A stretch of 64,000 nt of DNA from Candidatus Sodalis pierantonius str. SOPE. GTDB taxonomy: Bacteria; Pseudomonadota; Gammaproteobacteria; Enterobacterales; Enterobacteriaceae. The position numbers were made by a program, and so were the translations under genes. The notes under the pieces are model-generated. The model saw only the letters and a list, made by a program, of their open reading frames with translations, was not told the DNA's origin and ran no database searches. The stretch is from positions 3,596,001-3,660,000 of the forward strand of contig NZ_CP006568.1 in NCBI RefSeq assembly GCF_000517405.1. Reading direction: 5' to 3'. Below are positions 10,123 to 19,473 of this stretch, piece after piece; within the stretch, counting starts at the first letter, position 1, and the number at the start of each line of letters is the position of its first letter.

Positions 10123-11988
10123 TTGTATCTGTTCGAAAGTCTGAATCTTCTGATTCAACGCTATCTGCCCGAGGATCAGATAAAACTCCTCCGGCAGGCT
10201 TATCTTGTCGCTCGTGATGCGCACGAGGGACAGACTCGTTCCAGCGGTGAGCCTTATATCACCCATCCGGTAGCGGTCGCCTGCATCCTGGCCGAGATGC
10301 GTCTCGATCATGAGACGCTGATGGCGGCGCTGCTGCATGACGTTATCGAAGATACCCCAGCCACCTACCAGGACATGGAACAACTGTTCGGCAAAAGCGT
10401 CGCCGAGCTGGTGGAGGGGGTATCGAAGCTGGACAAGCTGAAATTCCTCGACAAGAAAGAAGCCCAGGCGGAAAACTTTCGTAAAATGATCATGGCGATG
10501 GTGCAAGATATCCGCGTCGTGCTGATAAAGCTTGCCGACCGCACCCACAATATGCGCACCCTCGGCGCCCTGCGACCGGACAAACGGCGTCGCATCGCGC
10601 GCGAAACGCTGGAAATCTATAGCCCGCTGGCCCACCGGCTGGGTATCCATCACCTGAAAACCGAGCTGGAAGAGCTGGGGTTCGAGGCGCTGTATCCCAA
10701 CCGCTACCGGGTTATCAAGGAAGTGGTTAAAGCGGCGCGCGGTAACCGCAAGGAGATGATCCAGAAAATCCTCGCCGAGATTGAGGGTCGCTTAACCGAA
10801 GCGGGCATTCCCTGTCGCGTCAGCGGACGGGAAAAACATCTCTACTCGATCTATTGCAAGATGCACCTGAAAGAGCAACGTTTTCATTCCATCATGGATA
10901 TCTACGCTTTTCGGGTGATCGTCAGCGAAGTGGACACCTGTTACCGGGTGCTGGGGCAGATGCATAGCCTGTATAAACCGCGCCCCGGGCGGGTGAAAGA
11001 TTATATCGCCATCCCCAAAGCCAACGGCTACCAATCGCTGCATACCTCGATGATAGGTCCCCACGGCGTGCCGGTGGAGGTGCAGATTCGCACCGAGGAC
11101 ATGGACCAGATGGCGGAGATGGGGGTGGCGGCGCATTGGGCGTATAAAGAGCAGGGCGAAACCGGTACTACGGCGCAAATCCGCGCGCAGCGCTGGATGC
11201 AAAGCCTCCTCGAGCTACAGCAAAGCGCCGGCAGCTCGTTTGAATTCATTGAAAGCGTTAAATCCGATCTTTTTCCCGACGAAATCTACGTATTTACCCC
11301 AGAAGGGCGCATCGTCGAATTGCCGGCGGGCGCTACGCCGGTGGATTTCGCCTATGCCGTGCATACCGATATCGGTCACGCCTGCGTGGGCGCGCGGGTG
11401 GACAGGCAGCCCTATCCGCTGTCCCAGTCGCTCACCAGCGGTCAGACCGTGGAAATTATTACCGCTCCCGGCGCGCGGCCCAACGCCGCCTGGCTGAATT
11501 TCGTCGTAAGCTCCAAGGCGCGGGCCAAAATTCGCCAGATGCTGAAAAACCTCAAGCGTGATGACTCCGTCAGCCTCGGCCGTCGCCTGCTTAACCACGC
11601 GTTGGGCGGCAGCCGCAAACTGGTCGAAATGCCGCCGGAAAATATCCAGCGCGAGCTGGACAGGATGAAACTGGCGACGCTTGAAGATCTGCTGGCGGAA
11701 ATCGGTCTCGGCAACACCATGAGCGTGGTCATTGCCAAAAATCTGCAGGGAGATCAGTCCAACCTGACGCCGCCCGTCGGCCCGCGTACGCTGCCAATTA
11801 AAGGCGCCGACGGCGTGCTCATCACCTTCGCCAAATGCTGCCGGCCTATTCCAGGCGATCCGATCATCGCCCACGTCAGCCCCGGCAAAGGGCTGGTGGT
11901 ACACCATGAATCTTGCCGCAATATCCGGGGCTACCAGAAAGAGCCTGAGAAATTCATGCCGGTGGAGTGGGAAATGGTGAGCGAATAG
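10123..11988 (+). CDS. spoT: ppGpp hydrolase/synthetase SpoT, truncated by an amber codon
   Basis: SpoT degrades and, under some starvation conditions, makes (p)ppGpp. The TTG start (TTG-TAT-CTG) is the one used in E. coli. The 621 residues contain the HD hydrolase domain (HDVIEDT, residues about 72-78), the RelA-type synthetase region (DYIAIPKANGYQSLHTS), the TGS domain (VFTPEGRIVELPAGATPVDFAYAVH) and the helical and zinc-finger-like region (TFAKCCRPIPGDPI). TAG at 11986-11988 then stops translation just before the ACT domain, although the frame continues correctly beyond it. A single CAG-to-TAG change explains it. Catalytic domains are complete, so partial activity is possible; regulation through the C-terminus would be altered. 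Confidence 0.92.
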   Translation: MYLFESLNLLIQRYLPEDQIKLLRQAYLVARDAHEGQTRSSGEPYITHPVAVACILAEMRLDHETLMAALLHDVIEDTPATYQDMEQLFGKSVAELVEGVSKLDKLKFLDKKEAQAENFRKMIMAMVQDIRVVLIKLADRTHNMRTLGALRPDKRRRIARETLEIYSPLAHRLGIHHLKTELEELGFEALYPNRYRVIKEVVKAARGNRKEMIQKILAEIEGRLTEAGIPCRVSGREKHLYSIYCKMHLKEQRFHSIMDIYAFRVIVSEVDTCYRVLGQMHSLYKPRPGRVKDYIAIPKANGYQSLHTSMIGPHGVPVEVQIRTEDMDQMAEMGVAAHWAYKEQGETGTTAQIRAQRWMQSLLELQQSAGSSFEFIESVKSDLFPDEIYVFTPEGRIVELPAGATPVDFAYAVHTDIGHACVGARVDRQPYPLSQSLTSGQTVEIITAPGARPNAAWLNFVVSSKARAKIRQMLKNLKRDDSVSLGRRLLNHALGGSRKLVEMPPENIQRELDRMKLATLEDLLAEIGLGNTMSVVIAKNLQGDQSNLTPPVGPRTLPIKGADGVLITFAKCCRPIPGDPIIAHVSPGKGLVVHHESCRNIRGYQKEPEKFMPVEWEMVSE

Positions 11989-12228
11989 GAGTTTATCGCC
12001 GAAATCAAGGTAGATATGTTCAACCATCAGGGCGCGCTAGCCAATTTGACCGCGTCGATTAACGCCGCCAATTCCAATATTCAGAGCCTTAACACCGAAG
12101 AGAAAGACGGCCGGGTGTATAGCGCGTTTATACGCCTAACGACCCGCGATCGCATCCATCTGGCGAATATCATGCGTAAAATCCGCATCATGCCGGATGT
12201 CATCCGGGTTAACCGTAACCGCAATTAA
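11989..12228 (+). pseudogene. spoT: Detached ACT domain of spoT
   Basis: Directly after the amber codon the same frame reads EFIAEIKVDMFNHQGALANL and continues to the natural stop at 12228, matching the C-terminal ACT domain of SpoT almost residue for residue. There is an internal ATG at 12016, but no clear ribosome-binding site before it. The good conservation after the stop says that the nonsense change is recent. Confidence 0.88.
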
Positions 12229-12231
12229 GCC

Positions 12232-12428
12232 ATGATGCCGGACCGTTTTGCCTGGCGAGGCGACATGCCGGCCGGTTCTCCTATGCCGCGCGGCGAATTT
12301 CCGCCCCCTTGATTATCGCCGTTCGACCTGTATTCTTAAAGAGCGGGGTCGCCGCGCGCAAACACTCGGCCCGGCCGGACAGCGGCCCCGGCGGCGAGAG
12401 GACCTATCCCCCAGAAGGGTCGGCCTGA
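12232..12428 (+). pseudogene. trmH: Remnant of tRNA (Gm18) methyltransferase trmH
   Basis: The position between spoT and recG is that of trmH (spoU), but only about 197 bp remain of an expected 690. Three islands are recognisable in different frames: an N-terminal MPDRFA, then LARRHAG (compare LARRQPD), and NFRPLDYRRSTCIL, which fits E. coli VDFREIDYTRPTCILMG. The SAM-binding knot is gone. A plausible ancestral stop is TGA at 12426-12428. Gm18 methylation of tRNA should be absent. Confidence 0.7.
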
Positions 12429-12450
12429 TGATAAGCCACGGAGAGCTGAT

Positions 12451-14527
12451 ATGACCGAAGACCGCCTGTTAAACGTCATTCCGCTGAATACGCTATCAGG
12501 GATCGACCCGAGTCTGGTCAGCAAATTTGCCCGACTCGGGTTGGAAAGCCTACAGGACCTGCTGCTGCATCTGCCGGCCCGCTATGAGGACCGCACCAAA
12601 CTTTATCCTATCGGCGAGGCGCTGCCGGGGATGACGGTGACCGTGCAGGGTGAAGTCCTGAACAGCGATATCAGTTTTGGCCGCAAACGCATGCTCACCT
12701 GCCGCCTGCGCGACGACAGCGGCGTTCTGACGCTACGCTTTTTTCATTTCAACGCGGCGATGAAAAATAGCCTCTCCCCCGGCCAATGGGTGACCGTCTA
12801 TGGCGAAATCCGCCGCGGCCAGCTCGGCGGCGAGATAATCCATCCCGAATATCATGTCATCAGCGAGCGCAGCCAGGTCACGCTTGCCGCCGCGTTAACG
12901 CCGGTATATCCCCACCACCGAAGGCGTTCGACAGGCTACGCTGCGCTGCGCCATCGATCAGGCCCTGAAACTGCTCGACATCACGCCGGTGCCCGAGCTG
13001 CCGCCGCCGGAGCTATGCGGCGCTTTGATGAGCCTGGCCGATACCTTACGGATGCTGCACCGCCCGCCGCCGGAAATCTCTCTGGACGATTTAGCGCTGG
13101 GCCGTCACCCGGCGCAGCGCCGGCTAATTCTCGAAGAACTGTTGGCCCACAACCTCAGCATGCTGGCGGTCAGGGTCAGGGTGCAGAAAGACCGGGCGTT
13201 GCCACTGCGCGCCGATAATCTTTTATCCCAGCGCTTTCTCGCCGCGCTGCCGTTCTCCCCCACCGGCGCCCAACGGCGCGTGGTGGCGGAAATCACCCAG
13301 GATCTGACGCGAGATGTCCCGATGATGCGGTTGGTTCAGGGGGATGTGGGATCCGGCAAAACGCTGGTGGCGGCGCTGTGCGCCATTAGCGATGGCCTCC
13401 AGGTGGCGCTAATGGCACCCACCGAGCTGCTGGCTGAACAGCATGCGCAAAATTTCCGCGACTGGTTCGCGCCGCTGGGCATCGAGGTCGGCTGGCTGGC
13501 GGGCAAGCAGAAAGGGAAAGCGCGCCAGGCGCAGCAGGAGGCCATTAGCGATGGCCGGGTGTCGATAGTCGTGGGCACTCACGCTATTTTCCAAGAGCAG
13601 GTGCGCTTCGCCGGGCTGGCGCTGGTGATTATTGATGAGCAGCATCGTTTCGGTGTTCATCAGCGGCTGGCGCTTTGGGAGAAAGGCGTGGCGCAGGGCT
13701 TCCATCCGCATCAGTTGATTATGACCGCCACCCCCATCCCCCGGACGCTGGCGATGACCGCCTACGCCGACCTGGACACCTCGGTCATTGATGAGCTGCC
13801 GCCGGGCCGGACGCCGGTGACCACGGTGGCAATCCCGGATACCCGGCGCGCGGAAATTATTCAGCGCGTCCGTCAGGCCTGCCTGCAGGAGCAGCGTCAG
13901 GCTTACTGGGTCTGCACGCTGATAGAAGAATCGGATGTGCTGGAAGCGCAGGCGGCGGAAGCCACCTCGCAGGAATTGCAAAGCGCGCTGCCCGAGCTTC
14001 GGGTCGGGCTGGTGCATGGACGCATGAAGGCGCCGGAAAGCAGCAGCTGATGCAGGCCTCCAAGGCAGACGAGGTACAATTACTGGTGGCGACCACGGTC
14101 ATCGAGGTGGGCGTCGATGTGCCTAACGCCAGCCTGATGATCATCGAAAACCCCGAGCGGCTCGGGCTGGCGCAGCTGCATCAGCTGCGTGGACGGGTGG
14201 GTCGCGGTGCGGTGGCCTCCCACTGCGTGCTGCTGTACAAGTCGCCGCTCAGCAAAACCGCACAGTCGCGTCTACAGGTTCTACGCGACAGCAACGATGG
14301 CTTCGTCATTGCCCAGGCGAGACCTGGAAATTCGCGGCCCCGGCGAGCTGCTGGGCACCCGCCAAACCGGCAATGCCGAATTCCGGGTCGCGGATCTGCT
14401 GCGCGATCAGGCGATGATTCCAGAGGTACAGCGCCTGGCGCGGCATATCCATCAGCATCACCCCGACTCGGCCCGCGCCCTGATTGAACGCTGGATGTCC
14501 GAGCGCGTCCGCTATACCTTCGCCTGA
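12451..14527 (+). pseudogene. recG: ATP-dependent DNA helicase RecG, three frameshifts
   Basis: RecG remodels stalled forks and branched DNA. The full length of about 693 codons is present, with the wedge/OB region, Walker A (GDVGSGKT), the DEAD-like box (IIDEQHRFG), motif III (TATPIPRTLAM) and motif VI (QLRGRVGR). Three single-base slips break it: an extra C in the CCCC run near 12910, loss of one A near 14035 (GAAAGC for GAAAAGC), and an extra base near 14310 (CAGGCGAGAC). ATG at 12451 follows GGAGAG. With all three, no complete helicase can be made. Confidence 0.93.
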
Positions 14528-14842
14528 GCGGCGTCTGCCGCCGCTACCTTGTCCCGCAGTGCCGCTATAACGCGGTTACGCGGCACAGTCGGTTTGCGCG
14601 CCCGCCTTGGATCGACGTTTTGAGCAAAGCGGGCTTTCGCACCCGCGTTTGCGCCGGTGCCTCAAGGTCGATATCCCCTCGGCAAAACTGACCGTCACGC
14701 CCGCGCGGCGCCCTAATCTAGGCGGCGCACGCCGAACCGTTGATCGACGTCAAGGACCCGCCATCGATGGCGGTGCAATCGATTACTTTTCCCTTCAAGA
14801 TGATTAAAATGCCCTCTTTGCCGCCCAGGAACGTTGCTTGCC
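14528..14842. other. recG-xanP intergenic region; gltS absent
   Basis: In E. coli, gltS lies here; this 315-bp stretch has no recognisable gltS sequence. A small inverted repeat (gcggc.gtct.gccgc) directly after recG may be a weak terminator. The only frame, about 66 codons at 14607, has no family features and is rejected as a gene. Confidence 0.5.
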
Positions 14843-16228
14843 ATGACATCGCCCGTGATTAACACCGCCCCCGCCTCCGCTGACAGCGCCCCCAGCGAAC
14901 TGATTTACCGCCTCGACGACAGGCCGCCGCTGCCGCAAACGTTATTCGCCGCCTGTCAGCATCTGCTGGCGATGTTTGTGGCGGTCATCACCCCGGCGCT
15001 GCTGATCTGCCAGGCGCTGGGCCTGCCGGCGGACGATACCCGCCATATTATCAGCATGTCGCTGTTCGCTTCCGGGCTTGCGTCCATCCTGCAAATCAAA
15101 ACCTGGGGACCGGTGGGATCGGGCCTGCTATCAATACAGGGCACCAGCTTCAATTTCGTGACGCCGCTGATTATGGGCGGTCTGGCGCTGAAAAACGGCG
15201 GCGCCGATGTGCCGACAATGATGGCCGAGCTGTTCGGCACCCTCATGGTGGCTTCCTGCACCGAAATTCTGCTCTCGCGGGTGCTGCATCTGGCCCGGCG
15301 CATCATTACCCCCCTGGTGTCGGGTATCGTGGTGATGATCATCGGCATTTCGCTTATCCAGGTGGGACTCACGTCCATAGGCGGCGGCTTCGCCGCGCTG
15401 AACGACCATACCTTCGGCGCCCCGAAAAATCTGATGCTGGCCGGAGTCGTGCTGCTGGTGATCATCCTGCTGAACCGCCAGCGTAACCCCTACCTGCGCG
15501 TCGCGTCGCTGGTAATCGCGATGGTGGTGGGGTATCTGCTGGCCTGGGCGACGGGAATGCTGCCGCCGTCGGCGTCGGCGACGGCACAGCCGTTGATTGT
15601 GGTGCCGACACCGCTGTATTACGGGCTGGGCTTCGACTGGAATTTGCTTGTTCCGCTGATGTTGGTATTTATGGTCACCTCAATCGAGACCATTGGCGAT
15701 ATTACCGCCACGTCGGACGTGTCGGAACAGCCGGTGCGCGGCCCCCTCTATATGCAGCGCCTGAAAGGCGGAGTGTTGGCCAACGGCCTGAACTCCATGC
15801 TGTCTGCGGTGTTCAACACCTTTCCCAACTCCTGCTTTGGCCAAAACAACGGCGTCATCCAGCTTACCGGCGTCGCCAGCCGCTATGTCGGTTTCGTGGT
15901 GGCGCTGATGCTTATCGCACTTGGCCTGTTCCCGGCGGTCAGCGGCGTGGTGCAACACATTCCCGAACCGATGCTGGGCGGCATGACGATTGTCATGTTC
16001 GGTACCATCGCCGCGTCGGGCGTGCGTATCGTGTCGCGCGAACGCCTCAACCGCCGGGCGATAATGATTATCGCGCTGTCGCTGGCGATCGGTCTTGGCG
16101 TCTCGCAACAGCCGCTTATCTTGCAATTCGCGCCGCAGTGGCTGAAAACGCTCTTGTCGTCCGGCATCGCCGCGGGCGGTATTACCGCGATTATCCTCAA
16201 CATCCTGTTTCCCCCTGAAAAAAACTAG
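14843..16228 (+). CDS. xanP: Xanthine permease XanP
   Basis: This is a proton-coupled inner-membrane importer of xanthine of the NCS2/NAT family. The protein of about 461 residues, hydrophobic throughout, matches E. coli XanP: HLLAMFVAVITPALLICQAL, SGLLSIQGTSFNFV, and the NAT signature region with TSDVSEQPVRGPLY and FPNSCFGQNNGVIQLTGVASRYVG-type residues. ATG 14843 is chosen, as in E. coli the protein starts with a short hydrophilic tail; a TTG at 14834 is closer to the AGGA box and cannot be excluded. Intact; a terminator follows. Confidence 0.95.
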   Translation: MTSPVINTAPASADSAPSELIYRLDDRPPLPQTLFAACQHLLAMFVAVITPALLICQALGLPADDTRHIISMSLFASGLASILQIKTWGPVGSGLLSIQGTSFNFVTPLIMGGLALKNGGADVPTMMAELFGTLMVASCTEILLSRVLHLARRIITPLVSGIVVMIIGISLIQVGLTSIGGGFAALNDHTFGAPKNLMLAGVVLLVIILLNRQRNPYLRVASLVIAMVVGYLLAWATGMLPPSASATAQPLIVVPTPLYYGLGFDWNLLVPLMLVFMVTSIETIGDITATSDVSEQPVRGPLYMQRLKGGVLANGLNSMLSAVFNTFPNSCFGQNNGVIQLTGVASRYVGFVVALMLIALGLFPAVSGVVQHIPEPMLGGMTIVMFGTIAASGVRIVSRERLNRRAIMIIALSLAIGLGVSQQPLILQFAPQWLKTLLSSGIAAGGITAIILNILFPPEKN

Positions 16229-16252
16229 CTCAGGGCGGAGAACAACGATCCA

Positions 16253-16283
16253 GACCGCGGCGGTGACGTCGCGGTCTTTTTTT
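16253..16283 (+). terminator. Rho-independent terminator after xanP
   Basis: GACCGCG and CGCGGTC form a 7-bp stem with a 10-base loop, followed by seven T residues, 25 bp after the xanP stop. Confidence 0.8.
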
Positions 16284-16367
16284 GTCTCCGCACCGCTTTG
16301 TCGCTTGAGATAGCGGGTCAATTACGGCATAAACAGTGTATCTGTTTTCACCGCTGCGGAATGTGCA

Positions 16368-18059
16368 ATGAAATTTATTGGCAAATTGCTGATCTCACTG
16401 CTTCTGATCCTATTATTGCTCATTGTGCTTATCTATATGCTGCTGCAAACCACCTGGGGCGCCGGCTGGCTGGGCCGGCAGTTGACCCGACACAGCGGTT
16501 ACCAGGTTTCCCTCGGCAATATCAATCACAGATGGACGCAATTTAGCGAGATCCAGCTCGATAACGTCAACCTCGGCAAAAAAGGCGCGCTGCCGACGCT
16601 GGTCGCCAAGCGGGTAGTGGCGGAACTTGGCACACAACAACTCACCGATCCCTGGCATGTTAATCGCTTACAATTGCAGGACGGCACCCTGAATCTTGAC
16701 CCGGCCGCGCCGGCCTGGCCCCTGCAGGCGGATACACTGCAGCTCAATGGTATGGCGGTTCACGCCCCGCACGGCGAGTGGCGACTCAACGGCCAGAACG
16801 TCAACGCCGGCATCTCCCCCTGGCGTCCCCAGGCCGGTTATCCGCTGGGCCGGCAGGCGCGTTTTCAGCTTAGCGCCCGTTCTCTGACGCTCAACGGCGT
16901 GCCGGCACAGAATGTCCTGGTCCAGGGTGAAATAAACAATCAGGCGCTCACCCTGGATAATCTCGGGGCCGATCTCTACCAGGGCGAGCTTACCGGCACC
17001 GCGCGGCGCGCGACCGACGGTAGCTGGCAGGTAGACAGCCTGTGGATGAGCAACGTGCGTTTGCAGTCGGACAAGACGCTGCACGACTTCTTGCGTCAGG
17101 TGTTTTCCGTGCCCAAAATTACCCTGCGGCGCGCAGATTTGATCGATGCGCGTATGGAGGGGCGTAACTGGGCGTTTAACGATCTGGATTTGACCCTGCG
17201 TGATATGACCTTTCAGGACGGTGACTGGTCGGCGCAGGACGGCTCGCTTTCCTTCAACGCCAGCGATTTGATTAACGGCGGAGTGCATTTAACGGATACC
17301 CTCGCCAATATGACTTTTTCGCCCCAGGGCGTTGAGATCCGCCAATTCAGCGGCCGCTGGGAGCTAGGCTTACTGCGCACCAGCGGACGCTGGCGGCGGC
17401 AAGAACACCGGCTGGCGCTGGATGAGCTGATGATAGCCGGCCTGGAATATACATTGCCGGCAAATTGGCGCGCGAGCTGGCTGCAATCACTACCGCCTTG
17501 GCTTGCCAGCGTGTCGGTGGAAAGGCTGAGCGCCAACCGCAATCTGATTATCGATATCACCCCGGCATTTCCGTTCCAGATCACCGCCCTGGACGTCACC
17601 GGCAGGCAACTGGTGCTGGCGCGCGACCATCAATGGGGGGTCTGGTCAGGCAGCATGACCCTCAACGGCAGCGATGCCACTTTCAATAAAACCGACGTGC
17701 GCCAGCCGTCGCTGACGCTGGACGCTACCGGCGATACGCTGAATATCAGCGAGCTAAGCGCCTTTACCGGCGAGGGGCTGCTGGAAGCTACCGCCGCCGT
17801 CAGCCAGCGGCCGGCGCGGGACTTTACCCTCAGTTTGAACGGGCGGGCGGTAGCGGCCAATGTGCTGCATAACTGGGGGTGGCCGACGCTGCCGCTAACG
17901 GGCAACGTCAACCTCAAACTGCAACTGCGGGGGCAGATGACAGCAGCCGCGCCGCTCAAGCCTTCGCTGAACGGCACACTACAGGCCCAAAACACGACGG
18001 GGCAAACCCTCAACCAAACCCTGCGCCACGGCGACGTGACGGCAACGCCTGAGCCCTAA
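16368..18059 (+). CDS. yicH: AsmA-family inner-membrane-anchored protein YicH
   Basis: The 563 residues compare with 569 in E. coli YicH. One N-terminal membrane anchor (KFIGKLLISLLLILLLLIVL) is followed by a long periplasmic beta-rich part of the AsmA/bridge type, proteins thought to move phospholipid to the outer membrane. Segments such as QNVLVQGEINNQALTLDNLGAD and ISELSAFTGEGLLEATAAVS align with E. coli. It follows xanP as in E. coli, after the terminator, so it probably has its own promoter. Appears intact, a notable survivor beside many broken genes. Confidence 0.9.
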   Translation: MKFIGKLLISLLLILLLLIVLIYMLLQTTWGAGWLGRQLTRHSGYQVSLGNINHRWTQFSEIQLDNVNLGKKGALPTLVAKRVVAELGTQQLTDPWHVNRLQLQDGTLNLDPAAPAWPLQADTLQLNGMAVHAPHGEWRLNGQNVNAGISPWRPQAGYPLGRQARFQLSARSLTLNGVPAQNVLVQGEINNQALTLDNLGADLYQGELTGTARRATDGSWQVDSLWMSNVRLQSDKTLHDFLRQVFSVPKITLRRADLIDARMEGRNWAFNDLDLTLRDMTFQDGDWSAQDGSLSFNASDLINGGVHLTDTLANMTFSPQGVEIRQFSGRWELGLLRTSGRWRRQEHRLALDELMIAGLEYTLPANWRASWLQSLPPWLASVSVERLSANRNLIIDITPAFPFQITALDVTGRQLVLARDHQWGVWSGSMTLNGSDATFNKTDVRQPSLTLDATGDTLNISELSAFTGEGLLEATAAVSQRPARDFTLSLNGRAVAANVLHNWGWPTLPLTGNVNLKLQLRGQMTAAAPLKPSLNGTLQAQNTTGQTLNQTLRHGDVTATPEP

Positions 18060-18111
18060 CAACATCGCTGGTTACGGCCCCGTCAGGTTCAGCGGCAGCG
18101 TCATAGGGCCC

Positions 18112-19059
18112 TTAACCGGCGTTGGAGCCGCCTCGCTCCAGCGGGATATCCAGCGAGGGCGGCAGCACCAGATAGACCCCTTCAAAGATGGCGCCCTTGA
18201 TATCATTCCCGTACAGTTCGACCTCAAGCTGCACCCGCGCTTTGCGTCCCTGCGCCAGCCGGTCTAAATCTCCCGATAGCGATCCCAGATCCGCCACCGC
18301 CCCCGGCCGGCCAATCACCGGTTTGGTATAACGGATATGGGCATCGTCCAAAATAATGGTGCCGCCAAGCTGGCGCTCGCGCAGCAGTAGCCAAATCAGC
18401 CCCCAGCCGGTCAGGGTCGCCAGCGAAAACAGACTGCCGGCGAAGAGCGTATGGTGCGGGTTTTGGTTGCCGGTCTCGGGCATAGTGGTCATAAACTTCT
18501 GCCCGGTATACTGGCTGATGCGCACGCCCATTTTCTCGCTGAGCGGAATATGCTGATACCAGGCCTGCTGCAGCTGGCCGCACCAATCGGGCCGGTGCAG
18601 GATGTCGTCCAGGGTGACGATGGGCTTAATCATCAAAAAATGCCGGATAGGGGTGGTGGACGGGGTGATGATCTCCCCTTGATTGACGAACCCCAGCTTA
18701 GCGAAAAACGCCACCGCATCTTCACGGGCGCTGCACACCACCCGTTTGACCCCTTCCTGGCGCGCCACCGACTCCAGCGTCATCGCGACCAGCGTGCCTA
18801 AGCCTTTATCCTGCACCTGCGGATGCACCGCCAAAAAGCGTATCGAGGCCTCATTATCAGCATTGACATAAAGACGCCCTACCGCCACCGGCTGGCCCTG
18901 CTCGTCCACCACCATCTGGTGATGCGCCATGCCGTCGTAAGCGTCCCTTTCAGAGCCCGGCGGCTGATGCAGCAGCTTGCGCAACATTTCCCAGCGGAAC
19001 TGATAATATTGTTGGAGCTCCTGTTCGGTTTCCGGAACGCGCAAGTGATACATACCCAT
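18112..19059 (-). CDS. fabY: FabY (YiiD): acetyltransferase-thioesterase, beta-ketoacyl-ACP initiation
   Basis: Two domains are visible. Residues about 1-150 form a GNAT acetyltransferase (FLAVHPQVQDKGLGTLVAMTLE, the acetyl-CoA loop). Residues 155-310 form a hot-dog thioesterase-like domain (NQNPHHTLFAGSLFSLATLTGWG). In other bacteria FabY-type proteins serve fatty-acid synthesis initiation; the physiological role of the enterobacterial YiiD form is less certain. Length 315 versus 329, with an E. coli-like MYHLRVPETE start; ATG 19059 gives two extra residues. It ends the yihX-yihY-dtd-fabY cluster and is intact. Confidence 0.9.
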   Translation of the reverse strand: MGMYHLRVPETEQELQQYYQFRWEMLRKLLHQPPGSERDAYDGMAHHQMVVDEQGQPVAVGRLYVNADNEASIRFLAVHPQVQDKGLGTLVAMTLESVARQEGVKRVVCSAREDAVAFFAKLGFVNQGEIITPSTTPIRHFLMIKPIVTLDDILHRPDWCGQLQQAWYQHIPLSEKMGVRISQYTGQKFMTTMPETGNQNPHHTLFAGSLFSLATLTGWGLIWLLLRERQLGGTIILDDAHIRYTKPVIGRPGAVADLGSLSGDLDRLAQGRKARVQLEVELYGNDIKGAIFEGVYLVLPPSLDIPLERGGSNAG

Positions 19060-19089
19060 CTCTCTTAATTGAATACGCCGTCCGGCCGC

Positions 19090-19473
19090 TCAGACCTGCA
19101 GCCAGAAGGTTACCGGCCCGTCGTTGACCAGTGCCACCTGCATATCGGCGCCAAAGCGCCCGGTTTCGGTGCGAATGCCGGCTTGCCGGCAGCGGTCGGT
19201 AAAGTCATCATACAGCCGCCGGGCATCCGCCAGGGTGAATTGGGAAACTACCAGCACGCTCCCTCCCGACTGGCGCACATTAAGGTTCATCTTGCCCTGC
19301 TCATCGCTAAATATACGGTATGCCAGCACGCGTTCACACAATTTGGCCGCGCGCTGTTCATCGTCCTGCCGCTCCACGCCCAGCAGGATCAGGAGCCCCG
19401 GGCCAATCGCGCCCGCCACCTCATTATCAATGGTGACGCTGGCCTGCGTGACCCGTTGTATCAACTCTATCAT
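19090..19473 (-). CDS. dtd: D-aminoacyl-tRNA deacylase with internal deletion
   Basis: Dtd removes D-amino acids (and glycine mischarged on tRNA-Ala) from tRNA. The start MIELIQRVTQASVTIDNE, the motif SQFTL and the C-terminal active-site motif NDGPVTFWLQV are intact. The protein has 127 residues instead of 145: directly after SQFTLA about 18 residues are missing in frame (the loop that in E. coli contains GMRPSF and SKGASPDRA). The deletion leaves DARRLYDDF. Because this loop borders the active site, activity is doubtful. ATG 19473 has AGGA six bases upstream and overlaps the end of yihY. Confidence 0.88.
   Translation of the reverse strand: MIELIQRVTQASVTIDNEVAGAIGPGLLILLGVERQDDEQRAAKLCERVLAYRIFSDEQGKMNLNVRQSGGSVLVVSQFTLADARRLYDDFTDRCRQAGIRTETGRFGADMQVALVNDGPVTFWLQV

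Noticed and set aside
14607..14807. 66-codon frame between recG and xanP as a gltS remnant
   Set aside because: No hydrophobic segments as expected of GltS and no recognisable motif.
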